From RUG14300 sp964561145 (lineage in GTDB: Bacteria; Bacillota; Clostridia; Christensenellales; CAG-1252), in contig CAZLNZ010000003.1 of NCBI GenBank assembly GCA_964561145.1, forward strand, positions 62,001 through 126,000: DNA of 64,000 bases, given 5' to 3'. A model generated the notes under the pieces. The model was not told the DNA's origin. It ran no database searches and saw nothing but the letters and a program-made list of their open reading frames with translations. This document shows, one piece after another, positions 61,801-64,000 of this stretch. Position 1 is the stretch's first letter, and each line of letters begins with the position of its first letter. The position numbers were made by a program, and so were the translations under genes.

Positions 61801-62220
61801 CTTGTAAAGCTACCTATAATGGCGTATACGGAGGAGAAATACAGGCTTGAGTTTGCAAACCACGCTTTTGCCGACAATGTTAAAATCTATTATGCTATGT
61901 TTAACGAAAAGTACGAATCGTCAGAAGGACTTAGCGTTAATAAGATCGAAAATAATGATGTTGCGGAAATGGCGGTTAAGGCATACATCACCAATGGTAA
62001 TAGCGTAACAGAGAGAGCACATTGGGCATGGGGTCACTTCGATTATTCAGTCCAAGGTGACGCAATAATAGGTTTTGCAAGTACTTGTACCAATCACAAC
62101 GGGTATCATTCGGGTGAAGCGATAATCGCTCCGTTGTATAATATTCACGGAGATAAGGTGACAATTTCCGACGGTGCTTTTAGCAAGTATACGGCAACAG
62201 TTACTCAGGTCGAACAATAG
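31852..62220 (+). CDS. Giant BspA-like leucine-rich-repeat lipoprotein (10,122 aa)
   Basis: One unbroken frame of 30.4 kb. The N-terminus is a lipoprotein signal with the cysteine at residue 29 (FFTGC), so the protein should be tethered to the outer face of the membrane. Residues of about 130-725 hold six Ig-like repeats, each with G-T-x-S-W and a later V-F-T-P-x-D. From residue 728 to the end run BspA-type LRR_5 repeats of about 23 residues (I-P-x-S-V-x-x-I-G-x-x-A-F-x-x-C-x-x-L). They are divided into modules by a C-F-x-Y... G-L-K-x-H-x-C-x-x-x-H... I-V-I-P linker, and interrupted by non-LRR islands. There is no LPXTG or C-terminal membrane helix. Related repeat proteins bind host or matrix proteins; the function here is inferred as surface adhesion. 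AAGGAG precedes the ATG. Confidence 0.93.
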   Translation: MRKSIFKLTLLCMIIAITLVSACLFFTGCKKNDTVSIIVNDVYDTYSDSPVSIIASTSDGKYSYDGTNSDGVWTVSYYSEDGEYVDECVYAGTYTAQITFSAKGYNTVIASGVVVIEKADPIVKKWPSLKNGSYSVEYGKTLDNEELSVTVADSAIYTEGVDGEYVKGTFSWESVTVSGKVEKYDVIFTPQGSAQDDPSSYYRNYKSVSMKKSTGDCLPVTVIPATPQMINAPTCSPLTSGDKLIYSTIKGYTFGIPKTNGEGYTTVRGTLSWGEYDEATDTYIIFDDSNTPLVKVNNSGKKYTAIFQPTDTINFQAYTAIEMDLTVSRFSPTFSDSSIYEVPTAKAIQYGQPLLESELIGKKAKERGMSDQCEGTFSWENLDYVPNKSGYYAVVFTPDDTTEYAPIVINNADFPQLISLEVGYPDVEIILPKASPVRYKETLEECGWVDDPDVTPGVTYKYYNAQTSSYDTRVLPGYFKWSNPQALVDSYEPSGELDTYLCDAVFTLTDTSIAEYFDAEDFKVKIPVTVTKLSLNNISESSFSPIEGIVFGTSLANVPLPACTAYAFETDEFGKPKPESESKVVYGVLSWADPTIYPGTQADNKYQAIFTPTDGQYESKTVYLTVNVIQAEIDADNSIKPIVSERVESGSYLDDSIIDATDAKMIIKGYRDENGVHIPISGTYSWVSHDKVSPSTLRYNVVFTPDNTSLVKPFTFTLTVSIVSESSCFDFIYDEENLTATITNLKAHNDCVGGHTNLIISEITKKDGVAYTIVKIANNAFNGKAVIKSIVLPSTIVEIGESAFMGCINLAEITIPSPTVKIGAYAFADCTSLRKVDNQSIVLESIGDFAFSDCVSLESIALPNSLTYLGMASFANCGSLLDITIGSGNTKYKVENGVIFEYSERTNGDKSYDSILHTYLCTNSLQTYKIPENVWKIGSYAFAYNDNILQQVICQSIISIGERAFQGSDYLECIYVLKEDLLDGNEWENALSGLNQTITVYSQNADTALVNACNNLGHIAKQWSSTDILVTEIKASDNYASVLGFLSTADASLIALVEELVIPAYIEGYPVKYVGGFSSTNLKRVVIPETVTNINDNAFYNCKNLSEVVLFEGLTSIGQEAFAGCGLVSLYIPASVQDIMNRAFLRNEYLTGVTFAGDCRLGQGVFDNCNEELLVFGPELIDGSITALAAYFQTSASDIAFNKYTPSSCLIYSISSGSNPYVTIEGLRNHSCQGHSYIKLPSQINGYPVRVIKEGAFEGITDIITIYIPASITSIGSNAFAGCTSLQSLDIDENNTKYSFVTQYDNGTMTSGALLNKDGTVLIGYLAVSNADTYVIPDTVKDIKNNAFEGASNLSKIVMSKSLENIGTNIFKGCTNLTEVDFGDNAYFVFDNGFIYNKNKTEIVYYLPSNNKARLTIPSTITSIRESAFENAPELESVVFSGKTDIGKNAFADCYDLYSVTFSSYAGYIHQGAFVGCSNLASVYVENDVDYVASGAFDNNSGVVFYSPDGANLELATENKYSFANCESITRFTYEISGGTASIESIDRLAYTDNNLSIILPAYINGYKVTSIGDKAFSEYGLSGVARLYSIYLPSTIEYIGSQAFYSCLNLKNIFFGGDIAVIGGEYQIGQDAFKDLSKDMLVINLQENSNLEQYFVKNYPDYTLSTDTDSCLTYIEKNGTITITGIKNHICSKSHSRIEIPEYITVGSGDNTKECLVTSISEGAFYESKLISIILPESVITINKNAFYGCSRLTSIYIPGVINIHAGAFENCTRLENVTISAGINTLGAYAFAGCSNLVDVYFRGDLIRGAGDIPLNIGDETSSSLKYTAFLNRDLTSINPKFYIPFYKLYNTGNDVIEQKTSAYSYFEKLTLEKGYSFNLINWRCDKKDQCGFEIELKGNEACIISYSGNDAKVVIPSLYYDVNGDAYSITKIGQNAFNSNIEGNSTDNVEEIFIGENINAIMDSAFAYMRNLRTITLPQCLDSLGSYAFVGCSKLTEIYFRGDVYSIGTGLVSNSSKELKIYGPQSGNVYNEFSKKAYSKYVNYNSVTDPECFNLMYDEREDCYTILSLKDHECTLGHINIVMPAYYKGSPIKVISSTTFNGQAKLYSLTISSEINRIYPGAFAGTDKLSEIYVDGNNKNYTFIDGVLTDYDTHSILYICLSNLVTYTIPDSIVTIKKGAFDGSIVENLFLNENVREIESGAFSGANKLSTISGLTHNNYFTYEHGGLYKLNGEEKSELIMYMFSLSNPSFDVPSTVTEIRSGAFHNAKNLKQIFFSSDANFAEDVFENNSEELIIYGVGSCYDVRYACMKAGINYRQTLSYDSFETVDREDGSLEISGFVSDIVIDENSVIYIPSYFNGKLITSIGAYAFANDIENLVGIALPESIENIGDNAFLNTSMTSISIGSNVTSVGLSAFESINLEEIFFAGDVELYEGAFTDYQPVDDSRLNIYYDGSNASLNRYFNSQSFISNLGKYIYVHDISSYTDDMLSNLCFEFEVEENGGSYAIVTSLKTHVCFGNHCDLVVPDRYYVVKEGSFLYVGEDIVSYPVTALGDEAFAHNKEILRLTLPSTINSIGTGALSDCMNLSEIVPGDGSPYTFERLYALIQNDDIELDEDVTYYDAVLNAEPDFKLVSVENVAGNTTAIRLDVNLIKGLASGQHVLKLYNGLGTELYSIIVNTSLNTVVYNTYAEPIVYVDNYALLTHSLIDLSNVQSIKLIASVDFEDNNNGIKISKGVLDGLKEGAHTLTLSYLKNGNANEVELILNVTLDGITVQGYEDVKSVEYKEGVLYKFSEGQSEYNDSPIKLLESLVVYIAVNEDDSFVVPDSVKSIENGAFYGIKALNKVTIGKGVESIGNDVFVGCVSMNEFVVSQDNHNFFTDAYGALYRYNSDDKSSATFIAYPANSVGMVHWLGSDIPVTEILSGAYAYAQNLKTIYVESYIGSPSKGEGVFNSLASLAQEGGINIYMPSYGKTENGIYTEIGCGFEHYINSLIEEGYNINLYTHTHKDCFEYNGSGDSIVGLKAHECNSDHKNIVIPIYANGELITSLGDYAFEGTDVESVRILDKNNQFTIGYGAFADCDELTDIKLEEGSSYIFLSGILFKGNALHTVLASQKYVEIRFEESEIVDNVDVSSQESISVKIDTINKNGKQIQIAYVYDVNIVYQGAFAGNDNVELIYFSDKVTQIGIGAFSYCTQLTKLEIANGNKSYSFENGVLYNYSKSSLHTMLYSYAYDMNDSLYEVDNGASSALQNVSEIKARAFEGTNIARLKLPISLVVIGDRAFAHMDYLSYIYFESDVGNLTWGDNDILGIGYLSDEELSDFNSRKIIAYGPCGDNPDNTDSVEQKYSNLHLYFIHTYYGELPEESEMLESFEWYTGNTSMPAIYKPWTSYKNFDYIYVDAKDENSDNLAYIANMNTVKGANLESGYLEIVLPLYTYVQGSGEGIGDSEKRYKIVGIKEGALADHTEISSLTILYNVIEIEDAFMKGAYNVEEIIVMDNDNYVVTKPDKVNGILFTKDMSKIVVYLATSSLKRYSIPNSVTEIAKACFAYCSNLVNVTIPKSVTYIGSAAFSTSGISSITSNSEYYYFSNFALYGNGDNSLLHTYLSTGIGEAGSYVVPECVKEINDYAFEGNKNLTSIRIPEYNNQGIISSVGYIGKNAFAGMTALSEIYFEGYIDINKAVEVKPEDGFVLTFGEGQSLAVEGMRTSFAYAEDFYAGDLSVAVVVDGEYRYLFDDSYRIVSSGAVEEDKEIPDAEKHIADFDKWICGEYTVYIAFTFEETEYILPIIVKVEPIVDVFGGMNVKSFDLYAPEDSMIYHQIENYNYVNYVPYTPKSVLDYKVVTENSPVETYIIINGFNRNSASVLGKPDFRKGDITVIGDITSLVIPSYIENTLVTTISDEAFFSTDDDIELSKNLISDVEFTLDTKEVYQNVLENESYSVRLRKAVLNSSIKSFVSLNNLITIGASAFENADKLESITISKTVSEIGVGAFAYLDSLKEVKVSSQNISFVYEGGVLYESQGKLLHTAFNALFDSYYFETDKHVEKINSRAFEGVTAIRYLTVPIYTTEIGSCAFKNMSNLEEIYMTTNFAPPMDAFDGAMKGFIIYAPQGKALEAYANEHGYNYVEWNPKECFTYEISSTTGEVTILGLSGHSNCSGSHNDLVIPMYIDGYKVTVIGKGAFSNSVSAITSIVLPSSIHTISDSAFDGCTELTYLYIPYNVSKIGNDAFAACTHLTELVFIADCSSIGIDVFNGVNSNLVVYYAPSAKGQISAESSVVAAKTKAAGVSFNEGTPSTCFVTTIVTLDNEEVARIDSLKNHSCGYTHTNIVVPETIKGKKVVSIADYAFADSKTITSVSIPKYLRNIGVGAFNGCTSLGSFTIDSENEYIEYSEGGIYTLGYKDLLLVISSLCGETFTLNADTQNITAGALSGATVSTVIINSTLKTIEGGAFANCSKLEQISVDGEESNQTFTSENGVLFNNGMSNIVVYPSGKKAESYTVPEQVISISSGAFTGASNLVSVTIGSEVKTISDKAFENCTSLVDVQVLGNVTSVGVDLFLNVNSKLQVSSPYRGNALEYYCIEENHIFREANPLLYFKTSEDNMTKGTIAITGWNDIASLADTRDVLIPMYINDKKVTVIAERAFQFNQDIRTLIIPDSVTSVGVAAFNGASNLKSVLFGSNVESLFHNAFYQCTDLESLYFMGEKIKVYTDVFTGVDTANAEVYVSAEDRGLTLSELPIANTLRGVGFNVEDVNYSCCFETTAINGNELIITGLKGHVCTISHNNVVIPSSIISSNGRVSYVTSIANNAFANNSELVKITIPASVNNIGEGAFSGCERLTSIKLESEDYYVFENGALYNSSKTVLHTYLASNNALTFTVPKTVLTINDGAFRNAVNLTTITFNKDVLIGEHVFDGVSPNIIIFGPKYSEESHFTKLYSRFIYEYLYDIDFIPEVDADIQINIKDDAYFTGETFSDIDIGDSVFEFEYLDDDTVKITGYNPAKEPSVIVVPQYINDRRVSIIGAETFMDRSASGVILPDGLVEIEDAAFAGCENLERIVFPASVKKIGDNAFNGCKSLYEAYFVEEATLIGDNVFVNTYESEDGNFKIGIFGPKGGYLESCFDSELYNNGTSLNCFEYEFINNGEAVRISEIKNHTCSGNHNNVNIPNSINGKPVIELDSNLLRGNATIIKVKLPEGLTSIAAHFFENCTNLVSVEIPDSVTTIGDYAFYKCTSLSSIVFPYISRIGKYALAYCYSLTDVIIPDSVLSLTNAEGLFKNCQGLVSVRLSKIIEELPDSFFENTTSLREIYYYDAIHRLGLPPRLYKIGASCFRKSLLPSQANPNEALSFDNLLYIGDKAFADTEIGAFDVTNVEELGVGVFANCYSLSLTGANDKYLVEGSILYDLYRSPLIDNDAQGSSVSTEVDLTSLGSSTAKPNLITPKTEVIDGNQYVYIGSLNLVGEIDKKENNRKLAENTVTVAFTNIVDGRSVLCAPDLIVEEELSGETLYKFYKVPTTFRDFAGDYDVTISYTYNYNAYVDSFIYKGYSLFGSTSDTQTDSINTLKFGAVQNAYVTYEKASENEGEEPIQQRIDFDSEKPWSAYFSHDDAKGTVTIIDSLRELDESLGDCTITLHLEIGTTSSTEEYEATFTYKSDTYSILVKNALNTVPSGTKLGELNLGGEIKFTRKNNSGEYDYYYNGVKLDYINGIVYNADLYAKVKKQVDEGEMYLDAINVIKAFALEGCTDIQTLVIGEYIEEIQEGTFIDVSNLIEVGVMNGNDKFAIYSLGHNDPDYAYVGGAVLKMNQTDEGTPIKDENGVTTYTLISYLSTNTVTSFTIPDSIIDHNKNVPTSIHVTHIGDYAFAYNELIEAVNLEGVTHIGEYAFANCSAIKYVNIPKGLNYIGAHAFDGTSLKTIYFESGIGNGLTDDEIAQSLVNGIIGESLEVSKKENTIVKEDGSINLLSTEYVIYSNLEVFLCTSDGSFTYIDDERVTTDILLPASKVTVNYENNKTQVGYIRYTYPEEIRYCDNGDNTAAIKCNGVIIGTIKGGSFESVDNFDNLVSSITFNHDSVIDLREDGSVWYAIRYFNGDNYENSTQKGIINANENGFSGGLGEALFGDNVEVIIYCPFEQSEQNLVYKYASGYLVNESNTPLTYKTVSSVGEFTYSVINGDEVRINGLVNPGTLKEIKVPESINGMKVTSIVDFAFKGDTMLESVILPESITTLGSKVFYNCSALRQLYVEGIISSLGVDIFQGCNLDKLSVYGIVATELDNYCQEAGVSFNVGTYWGCFEIYTDGDSVWIAGLVNHHCNTSHKYITIPSEINGMKVIGIMSGAFRDSDVISVTISCADSYTIRANAFEGATKLRTFYMLDNGYDALIEKNAFDDSAAGITFYTANNGVFSSDITNGSIHNAYISAITISDAFIIKDVAGGVEIVGMYMGEDIDYKKVRIPDRINGKNVVSIGNLAFMANSELETIILGDYVKKIGEHAFEECDNLTYIFLPDALESIGKNAFADCTSLVSIMLGENVSSIGDGAFRGCTSLKELRISNNSPEVGEGILDGIKGSIDFIEIHSSATSLYSYFRNNYSTKATFIENLSTADKYKECFNYEVVLNDDYYGDYIIITGLKSHTGCAVGNHKDVVLPSTIGGLSVKMIQERAFDGNTTMQSFTAEHGQGLIVGEGAFQGCKNLGVVDLGKVQRIDLYAFRKCGALASLTFSVLQNTVIGEKTQYKGEWQYNLADVFEGCSNLCNVIIDDSYIPSGRSAGYYSENGAIYSRENVLLLCYNINSTVFAPDKATSIAPGAFSGCINIETIVLPDTVKVFDTSLLFDEVNSKIMTNLSKIYVNGDITIIGTEGLDGITIYYPSGKSVQDAAGNSYNTNTIKYIPQESFEFNLRVDNMKDGETYVLNGVSYTYIEAISAWYENTGTYSLVVDDLYKKNTYYVYEDLKEEGNIFYQFIDGVFDKVDVVSDMFKDIDRNYIIYSVSGAPSLIEVSVVNGLVYYKSDLLRSVKKESLYTRYSALLENGGEYIFSYIYANNGEYYTYNANTIAFEKLTQDIGKIYAMRKVELLEANGYEYYVRSSDDALIPVTANLFVYDEFYNNSYYFLDNDNVFKKVEVIKVNSASAYLDESYKVFYNGQEVYINGANGRSKVTVNDLYIQRFIHLKSGLEMSLYAYERLSDNAVFYSVADGDVNNATEKYDLYEIQKVVTGTTKGSIISQKKDNWENTAEYNSNVNLPDFSYINGISYAVVEIGAYGFKESTIESIKISGNVSVVADGAFDSSEKLSEVTFDDSVITIGGNVFSGCNNLKTVNIGENVNEIKGNIFTSREYTIDNDAISADTDVIVNVASNNQSFDDDPQDHMILSRDRCILYAYYGIGGENGNEFGTVVIPEGVSRIVKGAFRYAVGIEGEKEIQITKIILPTTLRTIEAGAFDDMPYLNQVVFRSEMKDIGYDEASDTTIAPSHADSFTIYGIEESLIEEYANKHNIPFRAYVQEGAFGLQTSVSDVGGVINRTATIISVDSEKLRSALIIPSSITIKGNGVETQYKVTEIGSAVFYGQGSIKTIVIPEGVQKIGSNAFCELNNLEKVIILGVNSLTIGDSAFAYAPKLEMLYIEDNRTVVLPTRNPFKGCSDSFVVYGTQNVIQGILVGNSFESFGVDTSIVDPSSAMEVFNINDNYTVIKGFNGNITAGSNNSILEIPSYVNGAKVIGIENERSTLYNILTGITIPNGVTYIGDNSFSNYRFTEVVLPGSITSVGSSAFSLNSKSLKVYVEKDISIGTNAFTVTNGGTITFYAPTNVPNIEAYKEKINNDSSLNFTVEIVYYSPVEYFEYEKKGVEISITGLSQLGQEQGKIVVPRYIEGRKVTEIGNGAFAHNDKLLRLSLPEDLKAMGDYLFVGTFENIDDDRVYEAYRQGVLSDSDYVEYTEVEFRGVNGEFTLDKSTMSIIRTYKSDDVDCVELIAVLPSYSSDVYQINSNITYIAPGAFAGVNITSFGGDADNSKGYTLQSFRSEVGKPLYTALIHDNYELIAVLSSAYDTNNTSTMTIPTQITTIAPYAFYGYNNEDVTTIQLGGSIVEIGEGAFENARRIQSFALDPESSIYQIQSRTFYGCESLEEMPLIESLKLIGKNAFQGSGLRSITNLPELLFTISEGAFMGCEALVEVVIPDNVTTIGKDAFKGCISLTEIDIPDSVSVIGEGAFSETSIERVTLPEAIEEIADRLFENADKLKEIVALGSIKRIGDYAFMGTTSLKSIPQNITKLVTEIGEYAFAQSGLSSVTFGEYITVIPAHAFENCKYLVEVNLPGTITDIGDYSFYGLNGQIDIDNDDLTIDISKPSEVKVGEEIYSLSTIKHKNYYLVADGLSIRVEGGRITVNDQSVQASTEEKDGTTYKVARVGSLELILSNNKLTVKGAFSLNLSYGLTKIQFGINVKALGKYAFAKCALTNVLISDGIESVGDYCFQGNASLEDVVIGSGLTDLGKGAFSGAVELKIINVSSRNTTFTNMDDGILFQREIVDGVYTGNVILKVYPAGLIPSGTDRMYQLPSNTVGIEANAFEYSKLITVNVPSSVKYIGKDAFAGATDLVNIFFDGDISIDVDEEVFNGINFKSYVDSNGNYIKVNEDYIKLIKGFIEAENGEYVYLNGQYVEYSEELDFSVTPIRYSLKLFVKSGNGIYYAQGDNLFILDESGTVPGVRYDIVSDEEIRYTVANLVIDCTEGSELEAYLKAWGYTMIDFGQDVSSVETTGIVVVRHTAKDCFEYVEGDYITITGLKDDGHNHSSIVIPTYINGKEVKTIAANAFRDMGITSFGLSRYIDNVQDGFIYGNNLERVYVASIPNVEFDPSDPESERYSSNPNFYVQNGVNASGSYTVLLGNINAELTIIAYASSSTTAEYIIPEEVTAIGYGAFANNEYLKNVVINDSITEIPQYAFANDTLLQGVLDVNNVYVFNTGKNVITIGEGAFMNDKHLIKVNLNKVENIDYKAFAGCISLQNLVWTTENSDQTNSYGDYRFDNENKILYYIESEKLLLHTFISTSPLIGVDKKVVLPEQFDNESVTGFGSYAFYGVTERIENLVVPYNPVGGSVSVGVGAFLENRIYNIYFEGDMYADYPEESIFRGKSEGKAGVMVYLPFGSMLVNNLKSFGISYKFVSSRDDLTYRVANSELYGDYMVVTGMNTRVKSLDLVIPYYIEGIRVRDIDNNAFKGSRIVSVELFDNISSLPEYAFEDCVDLAVANLKATQFEELSKGVFKGARSLTEVYLSEYVEIIGEEAFMNTALTELPECDSLRIISSYAFSGSKLVNPVIPAHVEKIGSFAFDNIGKLEEISIPSTITSIGEGAFLNNEEITYVHFQGDVANLPQVDNAQIFSYSSNLIIKLPANATTVLVYLKSLIDEASNRLYFDGSDVRSEEYKDKTQNIFPYTPQSCFDYDITEEGVYLNGLKADPEHVDCTYCQDSIYLPDTLEGRDIIGVRSSFGSTLGSVRYIEFNTELRYIEEGAFENLSTLANVSFGTRGISNLISIGNNAFKGTGLEDLIINSEKLETIGDYAFANVPLKTVNVASVESIGAYAFAQVGEGNKLEIGEITVLIIGFKGVGTIGEYAFANNTQLTTFSLLNTLVEIKEGAFFANNLSSATSLSISDKVERIGDFAFANTKIKVVPQNVVEIGRFAFARGLINAVDGSKIDNPNLLSEDAIINTTYDEATFSNVKLTSIERIGEGAFGGTSVTYFNLGSSLLYMFAPEFKMVNGNAYELEGAIENTPKLTYVDVDSGSYKVKNGAIYHIDGLNTVLIGYPKNISNYSKVNTLYPSHNSKTYLYLGSFLWGQQGVVIGARAFKGTEIQYVRLTDSFSRIEREAFADCVSLEGIDISQSLVTEIGDYAFYNCISLTDCKGGNDCANMFRCEDQKRYGACSGYSGFISCSSLERIGTSAFEGCSKLASGPNAGYHLVIEANAFKDTAITELDLIETVVYIGENAFNNVNLVKLPIMAYTEEKYRLEFANHAFADNVKIYYAMFNEKYESSEGLSVNKIENNDVAEMAVKAYITNGNSVTERAHWAWGHFDYSVQGDAIIGFASTCTNHNGYHSGEAIIAPLYNIHGDKVTISDGAFSKYTATVTQVEQ

Positions 62221-62229
62221 TGGATCGAA

Positions 62230-62269
62230 ATCCTTGATAACGTCCTATTATGAGGGGGTTATCGAGGAT
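62230..62269 (+). terminator. Hairpin after the giant gene
   Basis: ATCCTTGATAAC (62230-62241) pairs with GTTATCGAGGAT (62258-62269), with one G-T pair. There is no T-run after it, so termination is not certain. Confidence 0.6.
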
Positions 62270-62277
62270 GCTCCGTA

Positions 62278-62307
62278 TTGACAAAGTATAACAAAATATA
62301 TTAAAAT
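62278..62307 (+). promoter_or_regulatory. Promoter of the pilC-pilM genes
   Basis: TTGACA (62278-62283) and TAAAAT (62302-62307) with an 18-base spacer, about 30 bp before the pilC ATG. Confidence 0.6.
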
Positions 62308-62338
62308 AATAAGACGTCCTACGACGAAGGAGAAAATA

Positions 62339-63514
62339 ATGCAAAAATATTCTTACGTTGCGTTAACCCCGGAGGGTAAAACCATAAAGGGTACAATGAT
62401 AGCACAGAGCGACGAGGAGATTAAACAACTTGTTACAAAGAACGGTAACTACTGTTTGTCCTATAAAAGAATAAAGGACGAGAGTACGGGGAGCAAGCCG
62501 TTGCCACTTAAGGAGCTTGTTAATTTCTGCAGTCAACTTGCGAGCATTTTGCATGCAGGCGTGCCTTTAAGCTCTGCGCTCGATATGTTGTACGCCAAAA
62601 TGGAAAAGGGAGTTATGAAAAACTCTGTAGGTAACCTATATGAGTTAGTTCAAAAGGGAACCTCTCTTTCAGATGCTCTAATGAAGCAGGGAAGGGCATA
62701 TCCCGCCATTATGCTTAACATGGTCAAGGCGGGCGAGTCCACCGGTGACTTGGACAAATCTCTGGAAAAGCTATCCTTACAATTCGACAAACAATTAAAA
62801 CTGAAAAATCAGATCAAGGGTGCAATGCGTTATCCTAAAATATTGGGTTTGATTACCGTTGTTGTCGTAATCATATTAGTTGTAGGCGTACTCCCCGGTA
62901 TGGTTTCCGGTATGAGCGAAATTCCCGCCGCAACGGCGTTTTTGTTGGGGGTTGCCGACTTTGTTAGCGAGCAGTGGCCCATTCTTGTTTTGGTAGGAGT
63001 TATTTTGTATTTTACGGTGCCGATGATTAAGAATATTCCCAAAGTTCGTTTTGCAATCGATAAGCTTAAAGTGAAAATCCCTAAGGCAGGCAAACTTATT
63101 CGTATGACTTATACGGCGACTTTTGCAAGAACCTTATCGACCTTGTATGAAGGCGGAATTCAGCTTATAGATGCAATTGGGATGGCGACTGCAACCGTTA
63201 ACAATGCGTATATCTCTTCTCTTATGGATGAAGCGATTTTCAGAATTAAAAAGGGTGATCCCATGAGTAAAGCAATAGGTGCGGCAGGGTGTTTCGATCC
63301 TTTGCTTACAAGTATGTTATTTGTAGGTGAAGAATCGGGTGCTTTGAGTGATGTGCTAAACCGTGTTGCAGACTATTTTGATGAAGAATCCAATTCTGCA
63401 GTCAAAGGTTTAACCGCAATGATAGAGCCTGCAATGATGGTTGTAATGGCTTGTGTTATCGGTGTAGTACTACTTGCAGTAGTTCAACCTATGTTCTCTT
63501 ACGATATCGGATAA
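62339..63514 (+). CDS. pilC: Type IV pilus / type II secretion platform protein PilC/GspF
   Basis: A 391-residue polytopic membrane protein that forms the platform for pilus or pseudopilus assembly. It starts QKYSYVALTPEGKTIKG, as in the family. The two T2SSF domains follow: the first with LVNFCSQLASILHAGVPLSSALD and MVKAGESTGDLDKSLEKL, the second with FARTLSTLYEGGIQLIDAI and LFVGEESGALSDVLNRVADYFDEE. Membrane helices are at about 168-190, 217-236 and 362-385. AAGGAG precedes the ATG. It is followed after 16 bp by a pilM-like gene. Confidence 0.95.
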   Translation: MQKYSYVALTPEGKTIKGTMIAQSDEEIKQLVTKNGNYCLSYKRIKDESTGSKPLPLKELVNFCSQLASILHAGVPLSSALDMLYAKMEKGVMKNSVGNLYELVQKGTSLSDALMKQGRAYPAIMLNMVKAGESTGDLDKSLEKLSLQFDKQLKLKNQIKGAMRYPKILGLITVVVVIILVVGVLPGMVSGMSEIPAATAFLLGVADFVSEQWPILVLVGVILYFTVPMIKNIPKVRFAIDKLKVKIPKAGKLIRMTYTATFARTLSTLYEGGIQLIDAIGMATATVNNAYISSLMDEAIFRIKKGDPMSKAIGAAGCFDPLLTSMLFVGEESGALSDVLNRVADYFDEESNSAVKGLTAMIEPAMMVVMACVIGVVLLAVVQPMFSYDIG

Positions 63515-63530
63515 GAAGGAGCGTAACGAT

Positions 63531-64000
63531 ATGATTTGTATATATATTAGCGATGACAAAATTAAATTGATTGACGGAGAGCAAAGAGGTAATAGGCTCG
63601 TGATAAAGAGCTTTTATGATATTAGCACTAAGGCAGGATCCTTGGAAAGCGGTGCAATAAAGGACACGGTTGTCTTTACACAAGCACTTCAGGATTGCTT
63701 GCAAACGACAAATATTAAGCCCGGAAAAACCATTTATTTACTAGACAACAGTAGAATAGTTTTCCGTGAAATGATAGTGCCCGATGTTCCCGAGGCAAAA
63801 CTGAAAAAGGTTATTCTTTCGGAGATTTTCTCTGACAATAAAGCAAGTAGCAATACTGTTGACTACATAGTACTTGAGAGGTTCAAGGATGAGTCGAAGG
63901 TTTCAAAACTAAGAATAATGGTAACCTATGTTACAAATGAGATTATAGATAATTTGCATATGTCGGCAATGGAGCTTAATCTTGAGCCCTATGCTTTGGA
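63531..64000 (+). CDS. PilM-like pilus assembly protein, 3'-truncated
   Basis: The frame begins at an ATG with AAGGAG ten bases upstream and stays open to the right edge (about 156 codons). It starts ICIYISDDKIKLIDGEQ, the first strands of an actin-like (ASKHA) fold as in PilM, and later has FREMIVPDVPEAKLKKVI, matching the substrate-side part of PilM proteins. Its place after pilC fits. PilM is the cytoplasmic ring protein that binds the PilN tail. Confidence 0.7.
   Translation, partial: MICIYISDDKIKLIDGEQRGNRLVIKSFYDISTKAGSLESGAIKDTVVFTQALQDCLQTTNIKPGKTIYLLDNSRIVFREMIVPDVPEAKLKKVILSEIFSDNKASSNTVDYIVLERFKDESKVSKLRIMVTYVTNEIIDNLHMSAMELNLEPYAL

Noticed and set aside
61900..62220. Cell-wall sorting signal at the end of the giant protein
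   Set aside because: The last 100 residues have no LPXTG-like motif and no hydrophobic tail; the N-terminal lipobox is the only anchor seen.
1..64000. rRNA, tRNA or insertion sequence genes
   Set aside because: None was recognised by eye on either strand, and no transposase-like frame is present. A tRNAscan search would settle the tRNA question.

Overview
This window looks like the chromosome of a low-GC, Gram-positive, Clostridia-like bacterium, probably an uncultured gut lineage. The support is strong AGGAGG-type ribosome binding sites, a V-type ATPase operon ordered as in Firmicutes, SipW-type signal peptidases with TasA-like substrates, a SpoU-family methyltransferase, PepF, and a huge BspA-like leucine-rich-repeat lipoprotein. 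The taxonomic call is inference; there is no rRNA or tRNA gene here to test it.

Left part (1-9817): the end of a V-type ATPase operon (C, F, A, an extra 110-aa protein, B, D) closes with a terminator at 5553-5592. A 1.6-kb non-coding stretch follows, filled with hairpin-rich dispersed repeats and a 320-bp tandem duplication. Next come an unusually short alanyl-tRNA synthetase, more repeats, and a serine acetyltransferase on the minus strand.

Middle (10343-21742): one co-directional block with a degenerate EAL protein, a TasA-like exported protein, a SipW-type peptidase, a membrane-anchored TasA-like protein, a membrane-anchored McrB-like AAA+ ATPase, a DUF2357-like coiled-coil protein, a second SipW-type peptidase, and a VanZ-like protein carrying an inserted Ig-like ectodomain. 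I read this as a candidate surface-protein or fibre export system; it is the best candidate here for something undescribed.

Next (22267-31487): a minus-strand ferritin-like protein converges on the previous block at a perfect hairpin terminator. A long plus-strand operon then holds a TrmH-family methyltransferase, a PTS-IIC-like membrane protein, PepF, a lipoprotein, DnaB, a small membrane protein, a phosphopantetheinyl transferase and an acyl carrier protein.

Right part (31852-64000): a single 30.4-kb gene encodes a 10,122-residue lipoprotein. It has six Ig-like repeats, then leucine-rich repeats punctuated by a recurring Cys/His module and several non-LRR islands. After it, a promoter drives pilC and a truncated pilM-like gene of a type IV pilus or type II secretion locus that runs off the right edge.
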